Origin: Cohnella zeiphila
GTDB lineage: Bacteria > Bacillota > Bacilli > Paenibacillales > Paenibacillaceae
Direction: 5' to 3'
Length of the DNA: 64,000 bases
Assembly: GCF_014212055.1 (NCBI RefSeq)
Contig: NZ_JACJVO010000028.1
Coordinates: 165,944 to 229,943 of the forward strand
Part shown: positions 56,692-64,000 of the stretch, piece by piece
Layout of the letters: each line of letters begins with the position of its first letter
Position numbering within the stretch: position 1 is the first letter of the stretch
Program-made: the position numbers and the translations under genes
The notes under the pieces: generated by a model
Seen by the model: only the letters and a program-made list of their open reading frames with translations
Told to the model about the DNA's origin: nothing
Database searches by the model: none

Positions 56692-57879
56692 ATGTCGGAC
56701 GCGACCATAAGAATTCTGATCCTGTACGCCCGGTTCGGCGACGGGCATTATCAGGCGGCCAAAGCGCTTAAGGAACGGTTCGAGTCGCAAGGCATTCGGG
56801 AAGTCGTCCTGTTCAACCTGTTCGCGGAATCCCATCCCGTCCTGAACCGGCTGTCGCAGATGATTTATTACGGAAGCACCTCTCATTGGCCGACCTTGTA
56901 CGGCTTGGGATACTCGTTGTCCGATCGGCTTCCGTCTTCCACTCGCTGGGGGCAATGGGTTCATTCGCTCGGCTCGGAGACGCTCGGGAGACTTGTGGAG
57001 GAATGGCGGCCGAGCGCGGTCATTCAGACCTTCCCGATGCTTACGATGTCGTACCTGCGCCAAAGCATGGGGTACCGGATTCCGACGTTCACCCTCCTGA
57101 CGGATTATGTTTTTCACAGCCGTTGGCTTCATCCCGAGACGGATCTGTATTTCGTCGCGTCCGAAGAAATGAAGCGGGACATGATCGTTCAGTGCGGCGT
57201 TCCGGCGGATCAAATTCGGGTCAGCGGCATTCCCATCCGCTCCGCGTTCCGGGAAAGCGAGATCCAGGCGAAGATCGGATCCAGAATGGAGACCGGATCC
57301 GCTCCCGCGGGCGTTCTCGTTATGGCCGGGGCTTACGGCGTATCCGGCGAGGTCGACTCGATGGTTCAATCTTTGTTGGCTGAAGAGGGAATTGCGATCT
57401 CGCTCGTCTGCGGACGAAACAAGAAGCTGGAACGGCACATGATCCGCCTGTTCGGAGAAGAACCGAGGGTCCGGATTTACGGCTATGTGGAGGCGATCGA
57501 ACAGCTGATGGCCGATTCGGCCTGCTTGATCACCAAAGCGGGCGGCATTACGCTGACCGAAGCGTCCGCCATGCGGCTGCCGGTCGTCGTATACCGCCCG
57601 ATTCCGGGGCAAGAGGAAGGAAACGCGTCGTATTGGACCGCCCAAGGGACGCTGAGCACGGCTTATAACAAGAAGGATCTGAGAAGACAAACCGTTCAAT
57701 ATTTGCGGCAACAGCCATTCGGGGCCCGGGCTTATCCGTCCGTGGACGGCCAGGAAGCTTCCGTCTGCGTCGTCAACGCCATCCTCGCTTATTTGAAATC
57801 CGTCACGACGCCTGCGCGAGTGCCCCTTCGCAAGCGGCGCAGAAGCAAGTGGATCCGCATCTTGAACCGAACTCATTGA
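56692..57879 (+). CDS. UgtP/MGDG-synthase-like glycosyltransferase (GT28)
   Basis: 395 residues. N-terminal MGDG-synthase domain: ILILYARFGDGHYQAAKALKERFES, where the glycine-rich loop and GHxxAA pattern are typical, then PTFTLLTDYVFHSRWLHPETDLYFVASEEMKRDM. The C-terminal GT-B half has VCGRNKKL and LITKAGGITLTEASAMRLPVVVYRPIPGQEEGNASYW, the sugar-nucleotide site. It transfers glucose or galactose to diacylglycerol, giving glycolipids or lipoteichoic acid anchors. A basic tail (RKRRRSKWIR) could touch the membrane. Second gene after the MFS transporter. Confidence 0.9.
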   Translation: MSDATIRILILYARFGDGHYQAAKALKERFESQGIREVVLFNLFAESHPVLNRLSQMIYYGSTSHWPTLYGLGYSLSDRLPSSTRWGQWVHSLGSETLGRLVEEWRPSAVIQTFPMLTMSYLRQSMGYRIPTFTLLTDYVFHSRWLHPETDLYFVASEEMKRDMIVQCGVPADQIRVSGIPIRSAFRESEIQAKIGSRMETGSAPAGVLVMAGAYGVSGEVDSMVQSLLAEEGIAISLVCGRNKKLERHMIRLFGEEPRVRIYGYVEAIEQLMADSACLITKAGGITLTEASAMRLPVVVYRPIPGQEEGNASYWTAQGTLSTAYNKKDLRRQTVQYLRQQPFGARAYPSVDGQEASVCVVNAILAYLKSVTTPARVPLRKRRRSKWIRILNRTH

Positions 57880-57899
57880 TCCGAATCGGCAAGCCCGAG

Positions 57900-58181
57900 C
57901 TATTCCGGAATCGAGATCGAGAAAGATCCCGTCGCCGTCGCCCCGCAGAGGTTCAGAATGCCGATGGTTTGAATCCGGTCGATGCTGACGCCGTATTCCG
58001 TGCCGCTAGCAACAGCCAGTTCAAAAGATGGGAGCCCGTTGCATCGGGCGATGACCAGGCGAACCGGTCCCGTCAAGCTGCCGGCGCTGATCGTGGCAAG
58101 ACCGGAGCTTCGGCATGTCTGACGGGATATTCCTCGATTTGATTTCAGCAAAGAACCGAAGTTACAATTACATCTATACAT
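57900..58181 (-). CDS. Small protein, possibly DUF3992/endospore-appendage-like
   Basis: Up to 93 residues. The C-terminal half, PSFELAVASGTEYGVSIDRIQTIGILNLCGATATGSFSISI, has the strand-rich, Thr/Ser/Gly pattern and the final GxFxIxI of DUF3992 (Ena-type spore-appendage) subunits. The N-terminus has several Cys (RCNCN, RQTC), as those proteins do. No Shine-Dalgarno precedes the ATG, so the start may be elsewhere or the gene may be degraded. The plus strand of this 414-base gap, to 58293, shows nothing but a T-run near 58265. Confidence 0.35.
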   Translation of the reverse strand: MYRCNCNFGSLLKSNRGISRQTCRSSGLATISAGSLTGPVRLVIARCNGLPSFELAVASGTEYGVSIDRIQTIGILNLCGATATGSFSISIPE

Positions 58182-58293
58182 AAGAGGGGGCCGCCAATTC
58201 GAGTATCAGGCGCTGCGCTGCTGTTTCATGCGATGCAGGGAGCATGATGGACAAGCTTTCCTTTTTTTGCAGCGTAGGGGAGGAGACAAGGAC

Positions 58294-59292
58294 ATGGAGA
58301 CTTATCAGGCTTTGACAGTCGACTGGAAAGACTCGCGCTTAGCGGCGGAAATCCGCGAGTATGCGATGAACGATCTGCCGGAAGGCGAGGTTACGATCCG
58401 CGTCGCTTACTCGGGAGTCAATTACAAGGACGGACTCGCCAGCATCCCGGAGGGGAAGATCGTGCGCCATTATCCCCATGTGCCGGGCATCGACTTGGCC
58501 GGTACGGTGATCGCCTCGTCCGATCCGGCGTTCCGCGAGGGGGACGAGGTGCTGGTGACGGGATACGGCTTGGGCGTATCCCATCCGGGCGGCTTCAGCC
58601 AGGTCGCGAGAGTTCCCGCGGCATGGGTAGTGCCTCTGCCGCCGGGACTGTCGGCGAAGGCGGCGATGGCGATCGGCACCGCCGGATTTACGGCGGCGCT
58701 GTCCGTGCACCGGCTGGAGGAGAACGGGCTGGCTCCGGGCCAAGGCCCCGTGCTCGTGAGCGGAGCCACCGGGGGCGTCGGCAGTTGGGCGGTCGCGATG
58801 CTGGCGCGATCGGGCTACGAGGTGACGGCCAGCTCCCGCAAGAGCGCCGAAGCCGATTATTTGAAGGGGCTTGGAGCCGGCGGGGCGATCTCGCCCGCGG
58901 ATTTGGAGAGCCCGGACAACCGGCCGCTTAGCCGCGAGCGATGGGCGGGGGCCGTCGATCCGGTCGGAGGTCCGTTCCTGCCCGGCGTGCTGGGCTCGGT
59001 CCGTTACGGCGGCTCCGTCGCGCTCAGCGGATTGACGGGCGGGACGGATTATGCCGCCACGGTGTTCCCGTTCATTCTGCGCGGCGTCAACCTGCTCGGC
59101 ATTGACTCGGTGCAATGCCCGATGGGGCTCCGCCGCACGGTCTGGAGCCGCATCGCTTCCGAGTGGCGGCCGGACGACGCGCTGCTGGAAGCCGTCTCGC
59201 ACGAGATCGCGCTGTCCGAGCTGCCGGACGCGCTGGCTCAAGTGCTGCAGGGTCGCATGCGCGGCCGTGCCGTCGTCGCACTTTCCCGTTAG
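58294..59292 (+). CDS. YhdH/YhfP-type NADPH-dependent oxidoreductase (acrylyl-CoA/quinone reductase family)
   Basis: 332 residues from ATG 9 bases after GGGGAGG. MDR fold without zinc ligands: VAYSGVNYKDGLASIPEGKIVRHYPHVPGIDLAGTV is the YhdH hallmark, followed by EVLVTGYGLGVSHPGGFSQVARVPA, the cofactor loop VSGATGGVGSWAVAML and SSRKSAEADYLKGLGA. AcuI/YhdH proteins reduce acrylyl-CoA or similar enones with NADPH. Monocistronic. The in-frame sequence upstream of 58294 has no ribosome site. Confidence 0.9.
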   Translation: METYQALTVDWKDSRLAAEIREYAMNDLPEGEVTIRVAYSGVNYKDGLASIPEGKIVRHYPHVPGIDLAGTVIASSDPAFREGDEVLVTGYGLGVSHPGGFSQVARVPAAWVVPLPPGLSAKAAMAIGTAGFTAALSVHRLEENGLAPGQGPVLVSGATGGVGSWAVAMLARSGYEVTASSRKSAEADYLKGLGAGGAISPADLESPDNRPLSRERWAGAVDPVGGPFLPGVLGSVRYGGSVALSGLTGGTDYAATVFPFILRGVNLLGIDSVQCPMGLRRTVWSRIASEWRPDDALLEAVSHEIALSELPDALAQVLQGRMRGRAVVALSR

Positions 59293-59427
59293 ACTTTCGG
59301 CCAACATCGCAAGCCGAAATCATGAATCGAACGATCGCCGACTTGTTCGCGCCGGAGAGGAAGCAAAGCCTGAGCTCGCTCCTCGTCCGGCGGATGGCAA
59401 GCCGGCGATTTCTTTATGACTTTTACA

Positions 59428-59456
59428 TTGACCGAACGTTCAATCAAAGGTAAGAT
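59428..59456 (+). promoter_or_regulatory. Promoter with TetR-type operator
   Basis: TTGACC (59428-59433), 17 bases, TAAGAT (59451-59456). The palindrome GAACGTTC (59434-59441), within ATTGACCGAACGTTCAAT, begins right at the -35 edge. ACCGAACGTTC-type sites are common for TetR proteins, and a TetR gene is the second gene of this transcript. Confidence 0.65.
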
Positions 59457-59501
59457 GGAGGGGATCCAAAACAATTTTCCGACGAGAGGAGTTTTTTGGA
59501 A

Positions 59502-60266
59502 ATGGATTTGCATTACGAGATTCAAGGCCATGGGCCGACCGTCGTTCTGATTCATAGTCCCGGCGTCGACTCCAGGGAATGGAGAGAGCTCGCGCCGTTG
59601 CTGAGGAATTCCTATCGGATCGTTACCTTCGATGGCAGGGGAATGGGGCAATCGCCCGCGCCGAAGGAGCCAATGGATCCCGTGCGAGATCTGCTCGCGC
59701 TGCTTCGGCACTTGCGGTCGAACAGGGTTACGCTCGTCGGCCACTCCATGGGAGGAGAGGTGGCCCTGAATTTCGCGCTTGCGTATCCCGAGATGGTCGA
59801 ACGGCTGGTTGTCATCGCTCCTTCCTTGACCGGGTATCCCTATTCGCCAGAGTTTGTCGAGTGGATAAGGGCCGTAAACGCGCTTGCTCCCGATATTCGT
59901 AAAATGGTACAGTTTTCGTTGGACGGCCCTCATTACCGGACGGTAATGGCTAGCGAGCACCGCGATTTTCTGGCGGAGCTGCACACTCGATATATGACCC
60001 GTGTCTTTACGGAATGGCAAAGCTTCGAGGTCGTATGGCCGCAGCCGCCGGCGATCGGGCGGCTGGAGCAAGCGGCCGCGCCGACGCTGTTTATTCACGG
60101 ATCGGTGGAATGGAGCGATATGCTTGGCGTCGCCGAGACGTTCAAACGCGTGCCGTCGGTGCGGTTTGCCATGGTGGAGGGCGCGGACCATATGATTACG
60201 ATGACGCACGCCTCGAAGCTTGCCTCCCTCATTCTGGGATTTCCGGATTCGAATCGACAGGAGTGA
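59502..60266 (+). CDS. Alpha/beta hydrolase
   Basis: 254 residues from ATG 10 bases after GAGAGGAG; TTG 59496 is an alternative. Oxyanion-hole segment VVLIHSPGVDSREW, nucleophile elbow VTLVGHSMGGEVALNFAL (Ser at about 93), the acid in LFIHGSVEWSDM region and His in VEGADHMITMTH near the end. No signal peptide, so cytosolic. It is followed after 7 bases by a TetR gene and preceded by a TetR-type operator, so it is probably induced by its ester or lactone substrate or a related compound. Confidence 0.88.
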   Translation: MDLHYEIQGHGPTVVLIHSPGVDSREWRELAPLLRNSYRIVTFDGRGMGQSPAPKEPMDPVRDLLALLRHLRSNRVTLVGHSMGGEVALNFALAYPEMVERLVVIAPSLTGYPYSPEFVEWIRAVNALAPDIRKMVQFSLDGPHYRTVMASEHRDFLAELHTRYMTRVFTEWQSFEVVWPQPPAIGRLEQAAAPTLFIHGSVEWSDMLGVAETFKRVPSVRFAMVEGADHMITMTHASKLASLILGFPDSNRQE

Positions 60267-60273
60267 ACGATGA

Positions 60274-60852
60274 ATGCCGCGCAGCCGGGAAGAGAACGAG
60301 AGAATTCGCCGACTGGCGATGGACAATATCGGTACCGCCGCCATGGAATGCTTCCTGGAGCGAGGGTATCACGCCGTATCTATCGACGAGATCGCCAGGA
60401 GAGCGGGCGTGTCCAAAGGGCTGTTGTACAATTACTATCAGGGAAAGGAAGGCCTTCTGGCCGAAATCGTCCAAACCCGGGTAAACGAGATCGCAAGCGT
60501 GATGGAGGCGGCTTCCTCGTCCGGTTCGCCTAGAGACTGTCTGCTTAAGATTATCGAAGGGGCTCTGGATCATATCGCAAGGAACCCGAAGGCGTATCGC
60601 TTCTTCCTGCATCTTCAGACGCAGCCGGAGGAAGACGAAGTGCTCTCTAAGTACAGTCGACGGCTGAACCGCGAAATGTCCAGACAGTACGAGCTTCAAT
60701 GCGAGATCTTCGAGCGCATGCAAGCGAAGGACCCGAAGCTTCGTTCCTTGTACTTCTCTTCGGCGCTGCATGGCCTGATGTTTCTGATGTCCATCTATCC
60801 GGGCTATCCCGTCGAGGCTATGAAGGAGGAAATGATCCGGGATTTTTGTTAA
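60274..60852 (+). CDS. TetR family regulator
   Basis: 192 residues; ATG 10 bases after AGGAG. HTH: RRLAMDNIGTAAMECFLERGYHAVSIDEIARRAGVSKGLLYNYYQGKEGLLAEIV. The C-terminal ligand domain is helical (about 75-190). It is co-transcribed with the alpha/beta hydrolase and most likely represses both through GAACGTTC at 59434. Its stop codon lies in a hairpin GGGATTTTT-GTT-AAAAATCCC (60839-60859), which lacks a good T-tract. Confidence 0.88.
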   Translation: MPRSREENERIRRLAMDNIGTAAMECFLERGYHAVSIDEIARRAGVSKGLLYNYYQGKEGLLAEIVQTRVNEIASVMEAASSSGSPRDCLLKIIEGALDHIARNPKAYRFFLHLQTQPEEDEVLSKYSRRLNREMSRQYELQCEIFERMQAKDPKLRSLYFSSALHGLMFLMSIYPGYPVEAMKEEMIRDFC

Positions 60853-60929
60853 AAATCCCGCGATTTTCGATTTCAAGTCTGCTAGGATAGGGAGAAGGAC
60901 AGCAAACGAAATGGAGCGTGGAGAACGAG

Positions 60930-63065
60930 ATGAAGCCCGGAGACCGGCGTTCTTTTTCCAATGAGATACATTCTGTCTTGGAAGCGTTTGCGAATCGGAT
61001 CGTTCCGAAGGATGCCTGGCCGTCGGCGACAGAAGGCGGCGTTCTCGGCTACCTGGAACGTCATGCGGCCGAGGATCCCGCGGCTTGGACGGACTTGATC
61101 GAGCCGGGCTTGCGCAAGTTGGATGCGACGGCCTTGAATCTTCACGGCCGCAGCTTTAAGGAGCTGCCGGAGGCGGAGGCCGACGCCATGCTGCGGGAAG
61201 TAGAACTGGAGCGCGTACGGAACTGGCCGGTATCGCCCAAGCGTTTCTTCGATACGCTGCTGAGCCTGGTTGTCGAAGGTTATTACGGAAGTCCGGATGC
61301 CGGCGGGAACCTGGAGGGCAAGTCGTGGGACATGATCGGATTCCGTCCGGGGCCGGTCTCCGGCGATCTTCCTCCGGCCGCGGAAGCCGACCTGCCGCTG
61401 CGGCCGTTCGACCGGCTTCGGGACCATTACGATGCCGTCGTCATCGGAGCCGGAGCCGGGGGATCGGTCGCGGCAGCGGTGATGGCCGAAGCGGGAATGC
61501 AAGTTCTCGTCGTCGAACGCGGGAGCTGGCTTCGGTACGGTCAGGTAGGCCGGGACCACCTGCGCAACCATCGGCTCAGCAAATACGGTCATAACACGGG
61601 GCCGGATTCGTCGGGTCATCCCCGCACGATTCTGCCGGCCGGCGAAGACGAGAGGATCACGCTCCCTTTCGAAGGCGACTATCATAATAATGCCATGACA
61701 GCGGGCGGCGGAACGCGGGTTTACGGAGCGCAGGCATGGCGTTTCCACCCGGAAGACTTCCGCATGGCGACCCGCTATGGAGTGCCTGACGGAAGTTCGC
61801 TTCAGGATTGGCCGATTCGCTATGAAGAGCTCGAACCTTATTATGAACGGGCCGAATGGGAGGTCGGCGTCTCCGGCGACGGGAGTGCCCATCCGGGAGG
61901 CGGACGGCGGCAGCGTCCCTATCCGATGCCGCCGCTGCCCCGCGCTTCGGAGGCGGAGCGATTGGCTCAAGGGGCGGCGAAGCTCGGATGGGCTGTCGGT
62001 CCGGTCCCTCTTCTGATCAACTCCGTGGAACGGGACGGCCGGCCGGCCTGCGGTCGGTGCGGCCAATGCGTCGGATTCGCTTGCCCGACGAACAGCAAAA
62101 ACGGCGGCCATAATACGATGCTGCTCCGGGCCGTCGCGACCGGCAACTGCGATCTGATCTGCGATACGCTCGCGGATCGCATCGTTACGGAAGGAGGCAG
62201 GCACGCGACCGGCGTCAGCCTGGTTCAGGACACGGGAGGATCGATACGGCGCCGGCAAGTGAGGGCCGGTCACGTGGTCGTTGCCGCAGGCGCCATCGAA
62301 AGCGCCCGGCTCCTTCTCCATTCCAAAAGCGATTCGGAGCCCGACGGGATCGGGAACCGGAACGGGCTGGTCGGGAGGAACCTGCAAGGACATGTCTATT
62401 CGGGCGCTTACGGGCTGTTCGACGATCCCGTTCAAGACGGCCTCGGCCCGGGAGTGAGCATCGCGACCCTGCGCTTCGCCCATGACAACGAAGCCGGTAT
62501 TATCGGAGGCGGCCTTCTGGCCAACGAGTTCACCCGCCTCCCGCTCATTCATTGGTATCGGGCGCTAGCGCCGGATGCGGCAAGATGGGGGATCGGGGGC
62601 AAGGATGAGATGCGCTCGAGTTACTTGCGAACGAGTCAAATCCAAGGCCCGATCCAGGAGATTCCGACGCCCGAGTCCAGGGTGAGGCTCTCCAAGACCG
62701 TCACGGACCGCTTCGGAATGCCGGTCGCCATGCTGTCGGGCAGCGTTCACCCCGAGTCGCTTCGGGCCTCCTCTCTGCTGGCGGAGCAGGCGGAGCGATG
62801 GCTTTGGGCTTCCGGAGCGAAGCGGGTATGGCGAACCAAGCCCGGAAACGGACTCAGCGCCGGTCAGCATCAGGCGGGAACGCTGCGCATGGGCGACGAT
62901 CCTTCGACTTCGGTCACCGATCCTTCGGGCCGCATTCACGGTTACGACAATCTTTGGGTCAGCGACGGGTCCGTGCATGTCACCAACGGCGGAGTCAACC
63001 CGGTGCTCACGATTATGGCTTTGGCCTTCCGCACGGCGGATAACTTGGCGAACCGGCGAAACTAA
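60930..63065 (+). CDS. Fused gluconate 2-dehydrogenase subunit 3-like domain + GMC oxidoreductase
   Basis: 711 residues from ATG 6 bases after GGAG. Residues about 8-150 match the subunit 3 family (FSNEIHSVLEAFANRIVPKDAWPSATEGGVLGYLE ... VEGYYGSPDAGGN). From about 172 a GMC dehydrogenase follows: FAD motif YDAVVIGAGAGGSVAAAVMAEAGM, TAGGGTRVYGAQAWRF, a four-Cys cluster region CGRCGQCVGFACPTNS, and C-terminal HQAGTLRMG and NGGVNPVLTIMALAFRTA. Normally these are separate polypeptides. There is no Tat signal, and no cytochrome subunit is adjacent. Likely oxidises a sugar, aldonate or alcohol. Confidence 0.88.
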   Translation: MKPGDRRSFSNEIHSVLEAFANRIVPKDAWPSATEGGVLGYLERHAAEDPAAWTDLIEPGLRKLDATALNLHGRSFKELPEAEADAMLREVELERVRNWPVSPKRFFDTLLSLVVEGYYGSPDAGGNLEGKSWDMIGFRPGPVSGDLPPAAEADLPLRPFDRLRDHYDAVVIGAGAGGSVAAAVMAEAGMQVLVVERGSWLRYGQVGRDHLRNHRLSKYGHNTGPDSSGHPRTILPAGEDERITLPFEGDYHNNAMTAGGGTRVYGAQAWRFHPEDFRMATRYGVPDGSSLQDWPIRYEELEPYYERAEWEVGVSGDGSAHPGGGRRQRPYPMPPLPRASEAERLAQGAAKLGWAVGPVPLLINSVERDGRPACGRCGQCVGFACPTNSKNGGHNTMLLRAVATGNCDLICDTLADRIVTEGGRHATGVSLVQDTGGSIRRRQVRAGHVVVAAGAIESARLLLHSKSDSEPDGIGNRNGLVGRNLQGHVYSGAYGLFDDPVQDGLGPGVSIATLRFAHDNEAGIIGGGLLANEFTRLPLIHWYRALAPDAARWGIGGKDEMRSSYLRTSQIQGPIQEIPTPESRVRLSKTVTDRFGMPVAMLSGSVHPESLRASSLLAEQAERWLWASGAKRVWRTKPGNGLSAGQHQAGTLRMGDDPSTSVTDPSGRIHGYDNLWVSDGSVHVTNGGVNPVLTIMALAFRTADNLANRRN

Positions 63066-63964
63066 CCGTTCATGATCACGCCGCCCGTGACGTGAATGAA
63101 TTGCCCGGATACGTACGAAGAATCGTCGGAAGCCAAATAAACGTAGGCAGGGGCGATCTCGCAAGGCTGACCCGCGCGTTTCATCGGAGTTTTCGCGCCC
63201 CATTGCGAGACTTGATCCGCCGGGAAGGAGGCGGGGATCAGCGGGGTCCATATCGTTCCCGGCACGACGCCGTTGACGCGGATTCCCCGGCCATGGAGAG
63301 ATTTGGATAAGGAGCGCGTAAAAGCGACGATCGCTCCTTTGGTCGCAGAATAATCCATTAACTGCTCGTTGCCCTCATATGCGGTAAGGGAAGCGGCGTT
63401 AACGATGGCGCTGCCTGGCTTCATGCGGGGGAGAGCCGCCTTCGTCAAATAGAACACGGAGAAAAAGTTGGTTCTGAACGTCTGCTCCATTTGCTGAGAG
63501 GCGATGTCCTCCAGACGCGTTTGCACGTGCTGCTCCGCCGCGTTGTTGACCAAAATATCCAATCGGCCGAACTGTCGGACGGTTTGATCGACGACGGTCG
63601 TACAGAACGTCTCGCTGCCGATATCTCCGGCGATCAATAAACACCGGCGGCCCAGTTGTTCGATCGTACGCTTCGTCAACTGCGCATCCGAATGTTCATT
63701 CAAATAAACGACGGCGAGATCGGCGCCTTCTTTGGCGAAAGCGACGGCGATCGCTCGGCCCTGACCGCTGTCTCCTCCCGTGACGATCGCGACTTTATCC
63801 CGCAATTTGCCGCTGCCGACGTAATTCGGATTATCGAAGATCGGCAGCGGATTCATTTGCGCTTCCGCACCGGGCTGCCGATCTTGATGCTGCGGCGGAT
63901 AGGGCGGGGCCGGCGGCTGCAGCGGCTGCTTTGGGCTCGGGTTTGGAGTCGTCGCTTGTGCCAT
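63062..63964 (-). CDS. Short-chain dehydrogenase, general-stress (YdaD/YhxC/YhdF-like) type
   Basis: 300 residues from ATG 9 bases after AAAGGAG. A Pro/Gln-rich N-terminal extension of about 45 residues, typical of Bacillus stress SDRs, precedes VAIVTGGDSGQGRAIAVAFAKEGADLAVVYLNE. NNAAEQH replaces the usual NNAG, as in this subgroup. Catalytic Ser/Tyr/Lys lie in NAASLTAYEGNEQLMDYSATKGAIVAF. GQFIHVTGGVIMNG ends the protein. NAD(P)-dependent. Convergent with the GMC gene, overlapping it by 4 bases. Its promoter lies outside or at the window edge, so sigma-B control cannot be checked. Confidence 0.92.
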   Translation of the reverse strand: MAQATTPNPSPKQPLQPPAPPYPPQHQDRQPGAEAQMNPLPIFDNPNYVGSGKLRDKVAIVTGGDSGQGRAIAVAFAKEGADLAVVYLNEHSDAQLTKRTIEQLGRRCLLIAGDIGSETFCTTVVDQTVRQFGRLDILVNNAAEQHVQTRLEDIASQQMEQTFRTNFFSVFYLTKAALPRMKPGSAIVNAASLTAYEGNEQLMDYSATKGAIVAFTRSLSKSLHGRGIRVNGVVPGTIWTPLIPASFPADQVSQWGAKTPMKRAGQPCEIAPAYVYLASDDSSYVSGQFIHVTGGVIMNG

Positions 63965-64000
63965 TTCTATATTCTCCTTTTGGTCCCTGTTAACGCTGCA

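Noticed and set aside
60839..60859. Hairpin over the TetR stop codon as a terminator
   Set aside because: The stem is AT-rich and no uninterrupted T-tract follows; read-through into the GMC gene cannot be excluded.

Overview
The window reads as chromosomal DNA of a GC-rich, spore-forming Firmicute of the Paenibacillaceae (Paenibacillus/Cohnella-like). Supporting signs are strong AGGAGG-type ribosome sites, many TTG and GTG starts, T-box and c-di-AMP riboswitches, sigma-A promoters with 17-base spacers, a sigma-K-like promoter, and a GH87 alpha-1,3-glucanase with the domain order known from Paenibacillus/Bacillus circulans enzymes. I see no rRNA, tRNA, CRISPR array, insertion sequence or prophage. 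The genus is an inference.

Layout. 1-1.1 kb: 3' end of a DHHW gene abutting a frameshifted GMC oxidoreductase remnant, then a DUF59 gene. 1.2-5.2 kb: secreted GH87 glucanase behind a candidate CcpA site. 5.2-8.9 kb: a 520-base non-coding stretch with small structured elements and a leader-peptide/terminator arrangement, leading into CD3324-family HTH, ABC exporter and DUF1854 genes. 8.9-16.4 kb: MerR plus alditol-oxidase-like gene, a secreted TIM-barrel-like protein, a Gfo/Idh/MocA plus sugar isomerase pair, and an MDR dehydrogenase divergent from a MerR gene. 16.5-20.3 kb: serine hydrolase, lysine T-box plus asd, a phosphotransferase remnant, and a LysM protein with a sigma-K-like promoter. 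20.4-27 kb: LysR gene divergent from zwf-tkt-tal-gnd. 27.3-28.7 kb: yedE-yedF. 28.8-32.4 kb: two tandem valine T-boxes, ilvB and patB. 32.4-36.8 kb: GPP34 plus small HTH gene behind tandem heptads, PlsC-like acyltransferase plus HAD hydrolase, and SDR plus TetR with a clear operator.

36.9-48.2 kb is a potassium/c-di-AMP locus and the most interesting part. Two ydaO-type (c-di-AMP) riboswitches point outwards from the kdpE/sensor-kinase pair. One precedes an unidentified 150-residue gene on the minus strand. The other precedes an unnamed Rossmann-like gene, a 37-residue membrane protein and kdpFABC. The operon ends with a kinase-less protein carrying two tandem KdpD+USP units, while the actual histidine kinase lacks the KdpD sensor half. 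KdpD is therefore split between two genes, and one half is duplicated.

48.2-64 kb: DUF6492 plus mannose-1-phosphate guanylyltransferase, DUF1801, NlpC/P60 hydrolase, an ArlRS-like two-component system, a polytopic membrane protein, an MFS plus UgtP-like glycosyltransferase pair, a YhdH/AcuI reductase, an alpha/beta hydrolase plus TetR behind a TetR-type operator, a fused gluconate-dehydrogenase-subunit-3/GMC oxidoreductase, and a stress-type SDR at the right edge. All calls come from reading the sequence; no database search was run.
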